Assembly: GCA_002499905.1 (NCBI GenBank)
Contig: DANP01000020.1
Location: 62,001-126,000 of the forward strand
Source of the DNA: Methanolinea sp. UBA277
Lineage (GTDB): Archaea > Halobacteriota > Methanomicrobia > Methanomicrobiales > Methanospirillaceae
Direction of reading: 5' to 3'
Length of the DNA: 64,000 nucleotides
The notes beneath the pieces are model-generated. The model did no database searches. It had not been told where the DNA came from and saw nothing but the letters and a program-made list of their open reading frames with translations. Numbering within the stretch: the stretch's first letter is position 1; every line of letters starts with the position of its first letter. A program made the translations under genes and the position numbers. This document shows positions 42,781 to 52,827 of this stretch, one piece after another.

Positions 42781-43950
42781 TTATTTCGCGGTACTCACGA
42801 TCCGGATGATGTCTCCGTCATGGAGCTCATGGGTGTCCTTGACCCGCATCGAGGTCCGGGCATCCACGGCGTAGAGGAACCCTTTTCCGATATCGGTATG
42901 CACCATGAACGCCAGATCGCGGGGGGTCGAACCGCGCTTCATCAGGAAGGCGTCGGGGAGCACCCGGCCTTTGCTGTCGGTGAACTTGTGCTCATCCTCC
43001 ACCGGGTATACCACGATCAGCCCGAGGACTTCACGGATTGCATGATCGATGGCCTGCTGGACGCCGGTCCCTCCAAACATGTCCATGACCTCCGCGATCC
43101 TGGCCAGGCCCGCCTTCTGCTGGGGGGAGAGAGCTTTCTCGTCCAGGATGGTGAAGGTCCGGTCGCCGGGCAGGTAGCGGATGAGGTGAGCCGTTGCCGC
43201 GTTCCGGAGCGCCAGCTCCCCGGCTGCGGTGGCGAAGATGAAACGGCTCCCCTTCAGGAGATCGATCATCAGTTCAGGGGCCTGGTCGACTTTGTTTCCC
43301 ACCGCCACCATGGGTTTACTGATGCGGACGATCTCGCGGCAGAAGGCCTGCAACCCGTCGGCATCGGCGTGGGCGAGGTCGATTCCGGCCTCGACCTCGG
43401 CATCCCGCACATCCTCGGGAGAGATCTTCAGCCCGGTTAATACCTCAGAGAGAGAGCGATGAAGGGAGTGCGTCTTCGACTGCGCCTGCCGTTGCAGCTT
43501 TGCCCAGTGTTTGTTCACGATCCCGTACACCCACATCGCCATCTCATACTCCAGGAACGCGATATCGTCCCGGGGATCATGGCTCCCCATGTCAACCGGA
43601 TTTCCTTCGCTGTCGGTCGAACCGCTGGCATCGAGGATGTTGAGGACGGCATCGGCCTGCCGGAGGTTGTCCAGGAACTGGTTGCCGAGGCCCCGCCCTT
43701 TGTGGGCGTCCGGGACAAGGCCGGCTACATCCACGAGGTTGACCGGGACGAACCTGACCCCGTCCGAGCAGCTCTCACAGGGGAGGGAAAGGCTCTTGCA
43801 GGGGCAGACTGCCCGGAGGTAGGCCACCCCGAAGTTGGCATCTATCGTGGTGAAGGGGTAGTTTGCGATCTCTGCGGGGGCCATGGTTGCTGCCCGGAAA
43901 AATGTTGATTTCCCGCAATTCGGCTTCCCCGCAAGGGCCAGAGTGATCAT
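42781..43950 (-). CDS. ychF: YchF-type GTPase/ATPase, archaeal
   Basis: 389 residues. P-loop G-K-P-N-C-G-K-S-T near residue 8 and G3 D-V-A-G-L near 74; the Cys pairs C-P-C and C-E-S-C around residues 49-61 are an archaeal addition. A TGS domain ends the protein (K-D-T-H-E-L-H-D-G-D-I). Members bind ribosomes and hydrolyse ATP or GTP. It stands alone, divergent from the pyruvate-kinase-like gene. Confidence 0.92.
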   Translation of the reverse strand: MITLALAGKPNCGKSTFFRAATMAPAEIANYPFTTIDANFGVAYLRAVCPCKSLSLPCESCSDGVRFVPVNLVDVAGLVPDAHKGRGLGNQFLDNLRQADAVLNILDASGSTDSEGNPVDMGSHDPRDDIAFLEYEMAMWVYGIVNKHWAKLQRQAQSKTHSLHRSLSEVLTGLKISPEDVRDAEVEAGIDLAHADADGLQAFCREIVRISKPMVAVGNKVDQAPELMIDLLKGSRFIFATAAGELALRNAATAHLIRYLPGDRTFTILDEKALSPQQKAGLARIAEVMDMFGGTGVQQAIDHAIREVLGLIVVYPVEDEHKFTDSKGRVLPDAFLMKRGSTPRDLAFMVHTDIGKGFLYAVDARTSMRVKDTHELHDGDIIRIVSTAK

Positions 43951-43992
43951 AGCAATTCCCTTTAAGTGATGCTACCTAATTAAACTGTTATT

Positions 43993-44583
43993 ATGTCATT
44001 TGTCGCCCGGAATACCTACTATTTTGATGCGCCAGGTGCGCAGAACACGGCCGACTGCGCCCGGTTTGCGGTCGAGCGTGCCCGCGAGCTCGGCCTCTCT
44101 CATATTGTCGTTGCGAGCACATCGGGTGAAACGGCCCTGACATTTTATGAAGCTGTGAAGGGTACCAACCTTCGTCTGGTCGTGGTCACCCACGTGGTCG
44201 GCTTTTCGAAACCCGGGGTCTGGGAATTTGATCCCGGAACTGCCGAGAAGCTCCTGGATGCCGGGGTGCTGATTGTCACCGGAACCCACGCACTCTCCGG
44301 GCTGGAGCGGTCATTCTCCCGCTCCCCGAAAGTGGGCGGGGGATCCCGGACCGAGGCCGTTGCTGAAGCCCTCCGCAGGATTGTGGCCGTCGGGCTGAAG
44401 GTTGCCGTGGAGTGCGTCCTGATCGCCGCCGACCAGGGAACTGTCGGGGTCGAGGAAGAGGTCATCGCCGTTGGCGGAACTTACAGCGGTGCTGATACCG
44501 TCTGCGTCATACGGCCGGCCCACACGGCCTCCTTCTTCGACCTCCAGGTGCGGGAGATCGTGGCCATGCCGCGGGTCAGGTAA
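43993..44583 (+). CDS. Pyruvate kinase alpha/beta (C-terminal) domain protein
   Basis: 196 residues. H-I-V-V-A-S-T-S-G-E-T-A near residue 35 and V-T-H-V-V-G-F-S-K near 60 match the isolated C-terminal domain of pyruvate kinase found as a free-standing protein in archaea. It lacks the catalytic barrel, so a regulatory or ligand-binding role is likely. The next gene starts 1 nt after its stop codon. Confidence 0.86.
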   Translation: MSFVARNTYYFDAPGAQNTADCARFAVERARELGLSHIVVASTSGETALTFYEAVKGTNLRLVVVTHVVGFSKPGVWEFDPGTAEKLLDAGVLIVTGTHALSGLERSFSRSPKVGGGSRTEAVAEALRRIVAVGLKVAVECVLIAADQGTVGVEEEVIAVGGTYSGADTVCVIRPAHTASFFDLQVREIVAMPRVR

Positions 44584-44584
44584 C

Positions 44585-45412
44585 ATGGTTACAGCATCAC
44601 TTCGTTCCGCCCTGGGTATGCTCCGTATCCCCTCGATCTGGCTCCCGGGAATAGCAAGCGGCCTCTTTTCCGCATCATTCATCCTCCTCCAGTTCTCCTC
44701 CGGCACCTTTATCGCCGAGCGGCTCTGGGTGCTTGAGATTGTGGTCTTTCCGTTCTTTGTCGCCGGGCTGATGCACCAGGTGAAGACCGGGGAGAGGGCG
44801 TTCTCATCCTTCGTTACCGGTGGAATCTCCGGCTATTTCCGGGTGCTCCTCCCCTCCCTGCTCATCTTTTTCGGGCTGCTCCTCACCATGTTCCTGCTGC
44901 TCCTCCCGCTGACCATCCTCGGGCTTGCCGAAACCGCCCTGACATTCATGCTGATAGCCATCAGTTTCACCGTGCTCTTCTTCACTTTCTTCTACGATGC
45001 TGCGGCGGTCATCGAGGAGCGGAAGGTCTTTGACTCAGTCCGGCGGAGCGTTGAGTTTGTCCTGCAGCAGACCCGGGCCTGCCTGGTCTTCTACCTCATC
45101 TCCCTCGCCATCGTGTTTGCCGTTGTCGCCGCAATCCTGCTTGCCTGGACCGCATCGCTCTACGACCGGCTCGAACCCCTGGCGACGATGAGTGCGGCAG
45201 AGATCCAGTCGTTTTCCCTCGACCAGTTCAATGTACTTCTCGGTGCTGACGGCATCCTGGTGAGCGCACTCTTCGTGTTTTTCGGGGCGACCCTGGTCAT
45301 TTCCGTGATCTACAGCTTCAAGGCCTGCTTCTTCCGCGACTATGCAGGGGTGCCGGCTGCGGTCCCCGTCCAGGGAGAATTTGACGAGAAAGGACGCTGG
45401 TTCAAGTACTAA
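44585..45412 (+). CDS. Polytopic membrane protein of unknown function
   Basis: 275 residues from the ATG at 44585; the frame upstream lies inside the previous gene. Six hydrophobic segments are visible, with the central F-Y-D-A-A-A-V-I-E-E-R-K-V-F-D-S-V-R-R-S motif seen in archaeal DUF4013/DUF7847-like membrane proteins. Its function is unknown. The stop codon overlaps the stop of the convergent DUF92-like gene. Confidence 0.78.
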   Translation: MVTASLRSALGMLRIPSIWLPGIASGLFSASFILLQFSSGTFIAERLWVLEIVVFPFFVAGLMHQVKTGERAFSSFVTGGISGYFRVLLPSLLIFFGLLLTMFLLLLPLTILGLAETALTFMLIAISFTVLFFTFFYDAAAVIEERKVFDSVRRSVEFVLQQTRACLVFYLISLAIVFAVVAAILLAWTASLYDRLEPLATMSAAEIQSFSLDQFNVLLGADGILVSALFVFFGATLVISVIYSFKACFFRDYAGVPAAVPVQGEFDEKGRWFKY

Positions 45413-46611
45413 CTTCCGAGTGGGAGGGCGAAAAGCAGGGCGCAGAGCCCCCCTCCCGCTGTGGCTACAAAATTGGTACCCGCGTTTCCAAAGACGCCCC
45501 GGTTCTCGATAAGCGCCCCGATCAGGCTGTCGATATTGGTCCCGACGAAGCCGGCAATGGTCCCGGCAGCGATGTATTGGAGGGGGATCACCCCGATGAT
45601 GTAGGCAAGGATGGAGATGAGGAGGGCTCCAAAGAAACCTACCGTTTCACCAAGAATGGTCACACCGCCGTTGGTGCCGACCGAGACCCGGGAGAACGTG
45701 GTGATCAGGTAGGGCTCCCCGCCGGTCACCCCGATCTCGCTCGCCATGGTGTCTGCCGCTGCGGTTGCCACACTGCCGATGAAGAGCGCGGCAAAGAGGG
45801 GATCTCCGGACACTCCCCAGAGCACGGCGGCGGCTGCAGAGACGATCCCGTTCGAGAAGACATTGAGGTAGCCCCGTGCCCCTCCCTTTGCCTGCTCGAC
45901 CCCCATCCGCTCTTTCTCGGAATACCGGTACCGGGTGCTCACCGAGCCCATGATAAAGAAGGCGAGCATGACCAGGAACCATCGGATATCGGCAAAGACG
46001 ATCAGGATGATCCCGATCAGGGCACCGGAGAAGAGACCGCTCACGTCTGCAGTCCTGGTACGGTAGGAGAAGTAACCGAAGCCAAAGGCCACAATGACCG
46101 CTGCAGCGATGAGCACCATGTCCGCCTGGTAGTTCAGTTCATAGATCAGGTACATGGTCATGGCGATACCGAGTGCCTCGATCAGCAGGGCGTCCTCACG
46201 CTCCCGGACAATGGCCTTCAGGAGCACCGCCACTACCACCCCGAAGAGGGGCACCAGCAGGACGTACTCCTGCAGGTAGACCATCACCAGCAGGCAGCCG
46301 GTGAACCCGGCGATGATGTAGGCGAGATACGACTGGAGCCGTCCGGTCCCCCACTTGAAGGCCAGTTCACCCGTGACCATGATGGTAAAGGTGCAGGAGA
46401 AGACCAGCAGGGGGAGGAGAGAGAGGCCGTAGAGGATGGCGATGGGGATGAGGGCCAGCGCCAGGAACCTCGTCTTTTTGATGAGGAAGAGGGTCGATGA
46501 GAAGAGGAGGATCATGATGGAGAGGACCCAGGGGGGCTGGATGGCAGGGGCGATCAGTACAAAAGAGAGGGCAAGTATGGCCGCGAGCCTGTCCCCGAAC
46601 TGGTTGGACAT
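45409..46611 (-). CDS. DUF92/TIGR00297-family membrane protein
   Basis: 400 residues from the ATG at 46611; the longer frame to 46704 adds a non-membrane extension that looks unrelated. At least ten hydrophobic helices are present, with the family block T-A-A-A-D-T-M-A-S-E-I-G and G-T-N-G-G-V-T. Some bacterial and plant relatives act as phytyl or farnesyl phosphate kinases in prenyl recycling; whether the archaeal one does is unknown. Confidence 0.85.
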   Translation of the reverse strand: MSNQFGDRLAAILALSFVLIAPAIQPPWVLSIMILLFSSTLFLIKKTRFLALALIPIAILYGLSLLPLLVFSCTFTIMVTGELAFKWGTGRLQSYLAYIIAGFTGCLLVMVYLQEYVLLVPLFGVVVAVLLKAIVREREDALLIEALGIAMTMYLIYELNYQADMVLIAAAVIVAFGFGYFSYRTRTADVSGLFSGALIGIILIVFADIRWFLVMLAFFIMGSVSTRYRYSEKERMGVEQAKGGARGYLNVFSNGIVSAAAAVLWGVSGDPLFAALFIGSVATAAADTMASEIGVTGGEPYLITTFSRVSVGTNGGVTILGETVGFFGALLISILAYIIGVIPLQYIAAGTIAGFVGTNIDSLIGALIENRGVFGNAGTNFVATAGGGLCALLFALPLGS

Positions 46612-46742
46612 TTCCTGAATGGTTTGTTGGGAGGGCAGAAGAGGTTTGTTGTGAGAAATCCTGCATCCCTGATTCCATTCCCGGGGTAACCTGACCGACG
46701 GCAACCGGGATCCGGCTGGGATCCGCCCTCCGTAGTTCGAAC

Positions 46743-46753
46743 ACTATATTTCA
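46743..46753 (+). promoter_or_regulatory. TATA box of valS
   Basis: ACTATATTTCA lies about 28 nt before the ATG at 46776; GTGA at 46769-46772 may act as a short ribosome binding site. Confidence 0.5.
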
Positions 46754-46775
46754 TACCAGTACAAATATGTGAAAA

Positions 46776-49370
46776 ATGTCTCTCCCACAGGACCTCCCGA
46801 AGACCTATGATTTTGGTGAAGTGGAGCAACGCTGGCAGGGCATCTGGCGCGACGAGGACAACTACTTTGACCGGATGTCAGATCGTCCGCCGTTCGTGAT
46901 CGATACCCCTCCCCCCTACCCCACCGGCAACTTTCATATCGGCAATGCCTTCAACTGGTGCTATATCGATTTTATCGCCCGCTACAAGCGCATGCAGGGC
47001 TACAACGTCATGTTCCCCCAGGGCTGGGACTGCCATGGTCTGCCCACCGAGGTGAAGGTGGAGGAGATCCACGGCATCACCAAGAACGATGTGCCCCGGG
47101 AGGAATTCCGGAGGATGTGCCGGGAGCTCACCCTCAGGAATATCGAGAAGATGCGCCTCACCCTCCGCCGGCTCGGATTCTCTGTGGACTGGAGCAACGA
47201 ATACATCACGATGCTCCCGGAATACTATAAAAAGACCCAGCTTTCCTTTCTCCGGATGCTGACGGACGGGTACATCTACCAGAGCGAACACCCGGTCAAC
47301 TTCTGTACCCGGTGTGAGACGGCGATCGCCTTTGCCGAAGTGGCCTATGAGCCGGGGGAAACAAGGCTCAACTACTTTGATCTCGATGGCGTGGAGATCG
47401 CCACCACTCGCCCCGAGCTGCTCGCCGCCTGCGTGGCGGTCGCCGTTCACCCGGATGATGAGCGGTACACCGGTCTCCGGAACCGGCTGCTGGTGGTCCC
47501 GATCTTCGGCCACGAGGTCCCGGTTATCATCGATGAAGCGGTCGATCCGTCATTCGGCTCGGGAGCGGTGATGATTTGCACCTTCGGTGACAAGCAGGAC
47601 GTCCACTGGTGGAAACAGCACAACCTTGACCTCAGGAAGGCCATCGACCGGCAGGGGAGAATGACTGCAGTTGCCGGAACATACCAGGGAATGAAATCGG
47701 GAGAGTGCCGGGAGGCCATCCTCGCCGACATGAAGGAGCAGGGCATCCTGCTCAGACAGGAGCCGCTCGAGCAGCGGGTGGGAACCTGCTGGCGGTGCAA
47801 GACCCCGATCGAGATCATGAGCGAGCGGCAGTGGTTCGTGAAGATCGTTCCCGACGAGATCATGGCGGCCGCACAGCAGGTCCGGTGGACCCCCCGGCAC
47901 ATGTTTCTCCGGATGGAGAACTGGATCAGCCAGATGGAGTGGGACTGGTGCATCTCCCGCCAGCGGATCTTCGCCACTCCCATTCCGGTCTGGTTCTGTG
48001 CGAAGTGCGAGGAGATGATCCTCCCGGACGAGGAAGACCTCCCGGTCGACCCGACTGCCATTCGTCCGCCACACCCCTGCAGTGCCTGCGGATCATCTGA
48101 ATATATCGGGGAAGGGGACGTGCTTGACACCTGGATGGACTCTTCCATCTCGGTCCTGAACGTTACCGGCTGGAACGGGACCTCGGTCCCGGACATCTTC
48201 CCGGCCCAGCTCCGTCCCCAGGGGCACGACATCATCCGGACCTGGGCCTTCTACACCATCCTCCGCTCTATGGCCCTGACCGGCAACCGGCCCTGGGACG
48301 AGATCCTGGTCAACGGCATGGTGCTCGGTGAGGATGGGTTCAAGATGAGCAAGAGCCGGGGCAACATCATCTCCCCGGAAGAGATTATCGGGCAGTACGG
48401 TTCGGACGCCTTCCGCCAGTGGGCGGCGGCCGGTGCCACGACCGGGTCGGACATCATGTTCAACTGGAATGACGTGATCGCCGCTTCAAGATTCCAGACA
48501 AAGCTCTGGAACATCGCCCGGTTCGTCCTGATCCAGCTCGGGAAGCGATCGTTTGACCGGAAAGCCGCTCCGGGACCCCTCGCCGACCGGTGGCTCCTCT
48601 CCCGGCTCTCGGAGACTACCGCTGAGGTCACGGAAGCCATGGAGCTCTACCAGTTTGACCGGGCACTGAAGGCCATGCGGGAGTTTTCGTGGAACATCCT
48701 TGCCGACAACTACATCGAGCTTGTGAAAGGAAGGCTCTACTCGGATGATCCCGGCCGGGACAGCGCCTGCCGGGTGCTCTGGGAGACCCTGGACACGCTC
48801 TGCCGGCTTATGGCCCCCTTCGCTCCCCACTTTTCCGAAGAGGTCTCGCTCTACCTCGGGGAGGGTAGCGTCCACAAGATGGCGTGGCCTGCTCCAGCTC
48901 CCATCGATCAGGAGGACCGTGAGAGCGGTGATCTCTTAAGCAGCCTGGTTGCGGCGGTCCGCAACTACAAGCATGAGCAGGGGCTGGCTCTGAATGCCCC
49001 CATGGGCCGGATCACCATCTTCACCACCCGGATAACTGACGACGCCGGCGATATGGCACGGGCGCTGAACGGTCCGGTGGAGTGGCAGCGCGATCGTTCG
49101 GTGCTCGAGAAGAAGCCGGGCGAGGTCCAGTTTAATATGGCCGTGATCGGACCGGCGCTCCGGAAGGATGCAAAAGCCTTCATGGATGCAGTGCGGGCGC
49201 TCCCCCCCGAACAGCTCACCTCCCCGCCGGCTGCCGTCAATGTCGGTGGAAAAGAGATTACGGTTCCGGATGGTGCATTCTCGCTCCAGTTCAATTACCT
49301 GGTCGGGGGAGAACGGGTGGACGTGATCACGATCAAGGACGTGATCGTGACGGTCCGGAAAAATCCCTGA
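46776..49370 (+). CDS. valS: Valyl-tRNA synthetase
   Basis: 864 residues. Class I signatures are P-T-G-N-F-H-I-G-N (HIGH) near residue 49 and F-K-M-S-K-S near 528. The editing domain includes T-T-R-P-E-L-L-A-A-C and the W-W-K-Q-H-N segment fits archaeal ValS; zinc-binding C-x-x-C pairs (C-T-R-C, C-W-R-C, C-A-K-C) are seen. The anticodon-binding domain makes up the C-terminal ~200 residues. Its last 38 nt overlap the convergent tmk gene. Confidence 0.95.
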   Translation: MSLPQDLPKTYDFGEVEQRWQGIWRDEDNYFDRMSDRPPFVIDTPPPYPTGNFHIGNAFNWCYIDFIARYKRMQGYNVMFPQGWDCHGLPTEVKVEEIHGITKNDVPREEFRRMCRELTLRNIEKMRLTLRRLGFSVDWSNEYITMLPEYYKKTQLSFLRMLTDGYIYQSEHPVNFCTRCETAIAFAEVAYEPGETRLNYFDLDGVEIATTRPELLAACVAVAVHPDDERYTGLRNRLLVVPIFGHEVPVIIDEAVDPSFGSGAVMICTFGDKQDVHWWKQHNLDLRKAIDRQGRMTAVAGTYQGMKSGECREAILADMKEQGILLRQEPLEQRVGTCWRCKTPIEIMSERQWFVKIVPDEIMAAAQQVRWTPRHMFLRMENWISQMEWDWCISRQRIFATPIPVWFCAKCEEMILPDEEDLPVDPTAIRPPHPCSACGSSEYIGEGDVLDTWMDSSISVLNVTGWNGTSVPDIFPAQLRPQGHDIIRTWAFYTILRSMALTGNRPWDEILVNGMVLGEDGFKMSKSRGNIISPEEIIGQYGSDAFRQWAAAGATTGSDIMFNWNDVIAASRFQTKLWNIARFVLIQLGKRSFDRKAAPGPLADRWLLSRLSETTAEVTEAMELYQFDRALKAMREFSWNILADNYIELVKGRLYSDDPGRDSACRVLWETLDTLCRLMAPFAPHFSEEVSLYLGEGSVHKMAWPAPAPIDQEDRESGDLLSSLVAAVRNYKHEQGLALNAPMGRITIFTTRITDDAGDMARALNGPVEWQRDRSVLEKKPGEVQFNMAVIGPALRKDAKAFMDAVRALPPEQLTSPPAAVNVGGKEITVPDGAFSLQFNYLVGGERVDVITIKDVIVTVRKNP

Positions 49371-49947
49371 TGCTTCCGGCCACGAAGTCCGCAATCTCCT
49401 CCTCCTTTTTCAGGCCGTCAATAAGGATAAACCGTGACGGCTCCTCTGCCGCAAGCGAGAGGTAGTTTTCCTGCACCCGGACGAGGAAGCCTGCTTCCTC
49501 GAAATGCTCCCGTGTGCGGTCATCCCCCATGCGGGAGAGGGCTTCTTCTACCGGAAGCACAATCAGGAAGGTAAGATCCGGAGGAATTGTCCACCCGTCG
49601 TGGACGGCCCGGAGCCAGGCCAGGGGTTTATCGACAACCCCCTCGAGCATCACCTGCTGGTAGGCATAGCGGCTGTCCGAATACCGGTCGGAGATGACCA
49701 GCTTTCCGGCCGAGAGAGCCGGTCGGATCACCGTCGCGATGTGGGCGGCATGGTCGGCGACAAACAGGAGCGCCTCGGTGATCGGGTCTGCTTCATCGGC
49801 AATGGCCCGCCGGACCGATTCGCCCACCCAGGTCGAACCCGGCTCCCGGGTGATCACCGGGTATTCGTCCTCCAGCAGGCGACCAAGCGATGAGACCAGG
49901 GAGCTCTTGCCGCTCCCGTCAATGCCCTCGATGGTGATCAGGACCAT
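49333..49947 (-). CDS. tmk: Thymidylate kinase
   Basis: 204 residues. P-loop I-E-G-I-D-G-S-G-K-S-S at residue 6, D-R-Y-S-D-S-R-Y-A-Y-Q near 92 and E-P-G-S-T-W-V-G-E near 36 are dTMP kinase motifs. It makes dTDP from dTMP. Its 3' end overlaps valS and its 5' end overlaps the HisA-like gene by 10 nt. Confidence 0.94.
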   Translation of the reverse strand: MVLITIEGIDGSGKSSLVSSLGRLLEDEYPVITREPGSTWVGESVRRAIADEADPITEALLFVADHAAHIATVIRPALSAGKLVISDRYSDSRYAYQQVMLEGVVDKPLAWLRAVHDGWTIPPDLTFLIVLPVEEALSRMGDDRTREHFEEAGFLVRVQENYLSLAAEEPSRFILIDGLKKEEEIADFVAGSIRDFSGPSRSRP

Positions 49948-50609
49948 AATCCCCTCCGAACCGCATCGAGGGGTATGTGTCCCCTGTGCACCGCGGTGGC
50001 CACGACCGCTCCGTCGAATCCTTCCCCTGCCAGGAGATCGAGATCCTGCTCACCGGCAACGCCTCCCCCGAAGAGGAGGTACCCCGGATAGGCGGCCCGA
50101 TAACCAGCGAGCCGCTCTGCGGAGAGGCCCTCCTCTGTCCCGACCGCCCCCAGGTCAAGGATCAGGCAACCCTCGAACGGGAGCTCCTTCGCTTCTTTGA
50201 GGATATCGTGGGGGTCCTGGTTGCCGGGGATGACCAGGCCATCCCTGATGTCGAGGGAGAGGATTCCCGATGCATACCGGGAGAGATCCCCGCCTGCGGT
50301 CTCTGTCCCGATAATATTCATGATATTCTCGCCGGACAGCAGGTCTTCCGGGGCTCTGCACCCGCGATCGACGTAGCACCGCCTCACCATCCGGGCACAG
50401 GCCCGGATCTCCCGATCATGGGATCCTGTGCCCGTGATCCGATCCAGGTCGGCGATATAGAGCAGCGCCGGCCGTATGGATTCAAGATAGGGGACGGGCT
50501 CTGCAGAGGGAGAGAGCCCCCAGGTCAGGGGACGGTAGGTACTGCGTTCTCCCCGCTTTCCGTGGACAACGCGCCCTCCTTTCAGGTCCATTGCCAGAAC
50601 CAAATCCAT
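49938..50609 (-). CDS. HisA/HisF-related TIM-barrel protein
   Basis: 223 residues from the ATG at 50609. V-L-A-M-D-L-K-G-G-R-V-V-H-G opens the barrel like HisA; D-L-G-A-V-G-T-E-E-G near 147 and L-L-F-G-G-G-V near 173 form the phosphate-binding loops. It is the COG1411-type archaeal paralogue, whose reaction is not settled; genuine HisA normally lies with other his genes. Head-to-head with mfnB, it might belong to methanofuran or another cofactor pathway. Confidence 0.82.
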   Translation of the reverse strand: MDLVLAMDLKGGRVVHGKRGERSTYRPLTWGLSPSAEPVPYLESIRPALLYIADLDRITGTGSHDREIRACARMVRRCYVDRGCRAPEDLLSGENIMNIIGTETAGGDLSRYASGILSLDIRDGLVIPGNQDPHDILKEAKELPFEGCLILDLGAVGTEEGLSAERLAGYRAAYPGYLLFGGGVAGEQDLDLLAGEGFDGAVVATAVHRGHIPLDAVRRGLWS

Positions 50610-50651
50610 GGTCAGCGTAATCACTATTAGCCTGCACGATCATTAAATCCT

Positions 50652-51338
50652 ATGCGATTGCTGGTCAGCCCGAGGGATATTGAGGAGGCGAAGCGATCAC
50701 TTGCTGCCGATATCATCGATGTGAAGCGCCCGGCCGAAGGTTCTCTCGGCGCCAATTTTCCATGGGTCATACGCGCAATTACGGAGCTTTCCGGCAAACC
50801 GGTCAGCGCTGCAATCGGGGATTTTGATTTCAGGCCCGGAGGAGCGTCGCTTGCCGCTTATGGAGCCGCACACGCAGGGGCCGATTTTGTGAAAGTGGGG
50901 CTGATGTTTGACGGAACGGCACGCGCCGGAGAGTTCATCCAGGCCGTGGTCCGGGCGGTCAAGGAAGAGTTTCCGGAGAAGTACGTGGTGATCGCCTCAT
51001 ACTCGGATTATGAGCGGCTCGGCACGATCTCTCCCTTTGCCATGGCCCCTCTGGCCGCTGCTGCCGGTGCGGACGTTGCCATGGTGGATACCGGCATCAA
51101 GGACGGGAAGAGTACCTTTGAGTTCATGAGTGAGAAATCGCTCGGGGAATTCATCGCGATGAACCGCGATGCCGGGCTGATGACCGCGCTTGCCGGTTCT
51201 CTCGGATTTGATCACATCCCCGCCCTGAAACGGATCGATCCCGATATCATCGGGGTGCGGGGCATGGTCTGTGGGGGTAACCGGGATTCGTCGATAAAGG
51301 AAGACCTGGTGGACCGGCTGGTCAGGATGGTGGGATGA
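50652..51338 (+). CDS. mfnB: (5-formylfuran-3-yl)methyl phosphate synthase MfnB
   Basis: 228 residues. I-D-V-K-R-P-A-E-G-S-L-G-A has the Schiff-base lysine (K25), and D-F-V-K-V-G-L a second conserved lysine. The enzyme condenses two glyceraldehyde-3-phosphate molecules to the furan ring of methanofuran, the first C1 carrier of methanogenesis. It is strong evidence for a methanogen-type metabolism. It precedes guaB by 3 nt. Confidence 0.94.
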   Translation: MRLLVSPRDIEEAKRSLAADIIDVKRPAEGSLGANFPWVIRAITELSGKPVSAAIGDFDFRPGGASLAAYGAAHAGADFVKVGLMFDGTARAGEFIQAVVRAVKEEFPEKYVVIASYSDYERLGTISPFAMAPLAAAAGADVAMVDTGIKDGKSTFEFMSEKSLGEFIAMNRDAGLMTALAGSLGFDHIPALKRIDPDIIGVRGMVCGGNRDSSIKEDLVDRLVRMVG

Positions 51339-51341
51339 CCT

Positions 51342-52808
51342 ATGTTCATTGAGAAACTGCAGGTGCCGGTCGCCCTCACCTTCGACGATGTGCTTCTCGT
51401 GCCTGCCGAATCACACATCGAGCCGAACGAGGCTGATATCAGGAGCCGGTTCTCGAAGAACATCCCCCTGAACATTCCGCTGGTCTCTTCTGCGATGGAC
51501 ACGGTGACCGAGTCCTCTATGGCTATCGCCCTTGCACGGGAAGGCGGTATCGGGGTTCTCCACCGTAACATGCCGGCAGAGCAGGAAGTCGCCGAGATCC
51601 GGCTGGTCAAGCAGGCTGAAGAGCTGATCGAGCGCCAGGTTGTTTCTGTCGACCCCGACACCAGCGTCTCTGACGTGGAGCGGCTCATGAACGAGCACCG
51701 GATCGGCGGTGTCCCGGTCCTTGAAGGGGGGAAGGTGGTTGGAATCGTCAGCCGCCGGGACGTGCGGGGAATCGCCCGCCGCCGCGGAGGCGAGAGCGTC
51801 CGGAAGATCATGACCCAGGAGCCAATCACCGCCACCGAGGATATCTCACCCGAGGAAGCCCTCGAGGTCATGTACACCAACAAGGTCGAACGCCTCCCGG
51901 TTTTGGATCATGAAGGGAAGCTTGCGGGGATCATCACCATGCAGGATACCCTCGAGAAGCGCCAGTACCCGTACGCAAGCCGCGATCGGAACCGGAGGCT
52001 GCGAGTGGCCGCCGCCGTCGGTCCCTTTGACTTTGAACGGGCCATGCTACTCGACGAAGCCGGTGCCGACGCCCTGGTGGTCGATTGTGCCCACGGCCAC
52101 AACATGAACGTTGTTGCAGCGGTCCGGAACATCAAGGGGTGCGCCCGGGCCGATGTCATCGCGGGAAACATCGCCACCGCAAAAGCTGCCGAGGATCTCA
52201 TGGACACCGTGGACGGTCTCAAGGTCGGGATTGGTCCCGGATCCATCTGCACCACCCGGATCGTGGCCGGGGTCGGCGTCCCCCAGATCACGGCCATTGC
52301 CAGCGTTGCCGATACGGTGAAGGACTCGGGAATCCCGGTCATCGCCGATGGAGGGGTCAGGTTCTCGGGAGATGTGGCCAAGGCCATTGCCGCCGGTGCG
52401 GACAGCGTGATGATGGGGAGCCTGCTTGCCGGTACCGATGAGTCCCCCGGCCGGGTCATCACCATGAAGGGAAGGCGGTACAAGCAGTACCGCGGCATGG
52501 GATCCCTCGGCGTCATGAGTGGGGGGGTCTCGAGCGACCGCTACTTCCAGAAGAATGATATCGGGAGGACCAAGTTTGTCCCAGAGGGCGTGGAGGGAGT
52601 CACACCCTACGTCGGAAGCGTCTCCGATGTCATCTACCAGCTGACCGGCGGGCTCAAGTCTGCCATGGGATATACCGGATCACGGACCATTGCCGAGATG
52701 CATACTAGGACCCGGTTCGTCATGATCACCGCAGCAGGACAGACCGAGAGCCACCCGCACAACATCCTCATCACTGATGAGGCGCCGAATTACCGGCTTT
52801 CTGACTGA
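51342..52808 (+). CDS. guaB: IMP dehydrogenase
   Basis: 488 residues. T-F-D-D-V-L-L-V-P-A-E-S opens the barrel; two CBS domains occupy about residues 95-210. The catalytic loop is G-P-G-S-I-C-T-T-R, with C near residue 303, and M-M-G-S-L-L-A-G-T-D-E follows. It oxidises IMP to XMP with NAD in GMP synthesis. Confidence 0.96.
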   Translation: MFIEKLQVPVALTFDDVLLVPAESHIEPNEADIRSRFSKNIPLNIPLVSSAMDTVTESSMAIALAREGGIGVLHRNMPAEQEVAEIRLVKQAEELIERQVVSVDPDTSVSDVERLMNEHRIGGVPVLEGGKVVGIVSRRDVRGIARRRGGESVRKIMTQEPITATEDISPEEALEVMYTNKVERLPVLDHEGKLAGIITMQDTLEKRQYPYASRDRNRRLRVAAAVGPFDFERAMLLDEAGADALVVDCAHGHNMNVVAAVRNIKGCARADVIAGNIATAKAAEDLMDTVDGLKVGIGPGSICTTRIVAGVGVPQITAIASVADTVKDSGIPVIADGGVRFSGDVAKAIAAGADSVMMGSLLAGTDESPGRVITMKGRRYKQYRGMGSLGVMSGGVSSDRYFQKNDIGRTKFVPEGVEGVTPYVGSVSDVIYQLTGGLKSAMGYTGSRTIAEMHTRTRFVMITAAGQTESHPHNILITDEAPNYRLSD

Positions 52809-52821
52809 ACCACCCCCCGCC

Positions 52822-52827
52822 TTTTTT
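52822..52827 (+). terminator. T-run after guaB
   Basis: Six T residues 14 nt after the stop codon, in the intergenic gap before the ArsR-like gene. Confidence 0.4.
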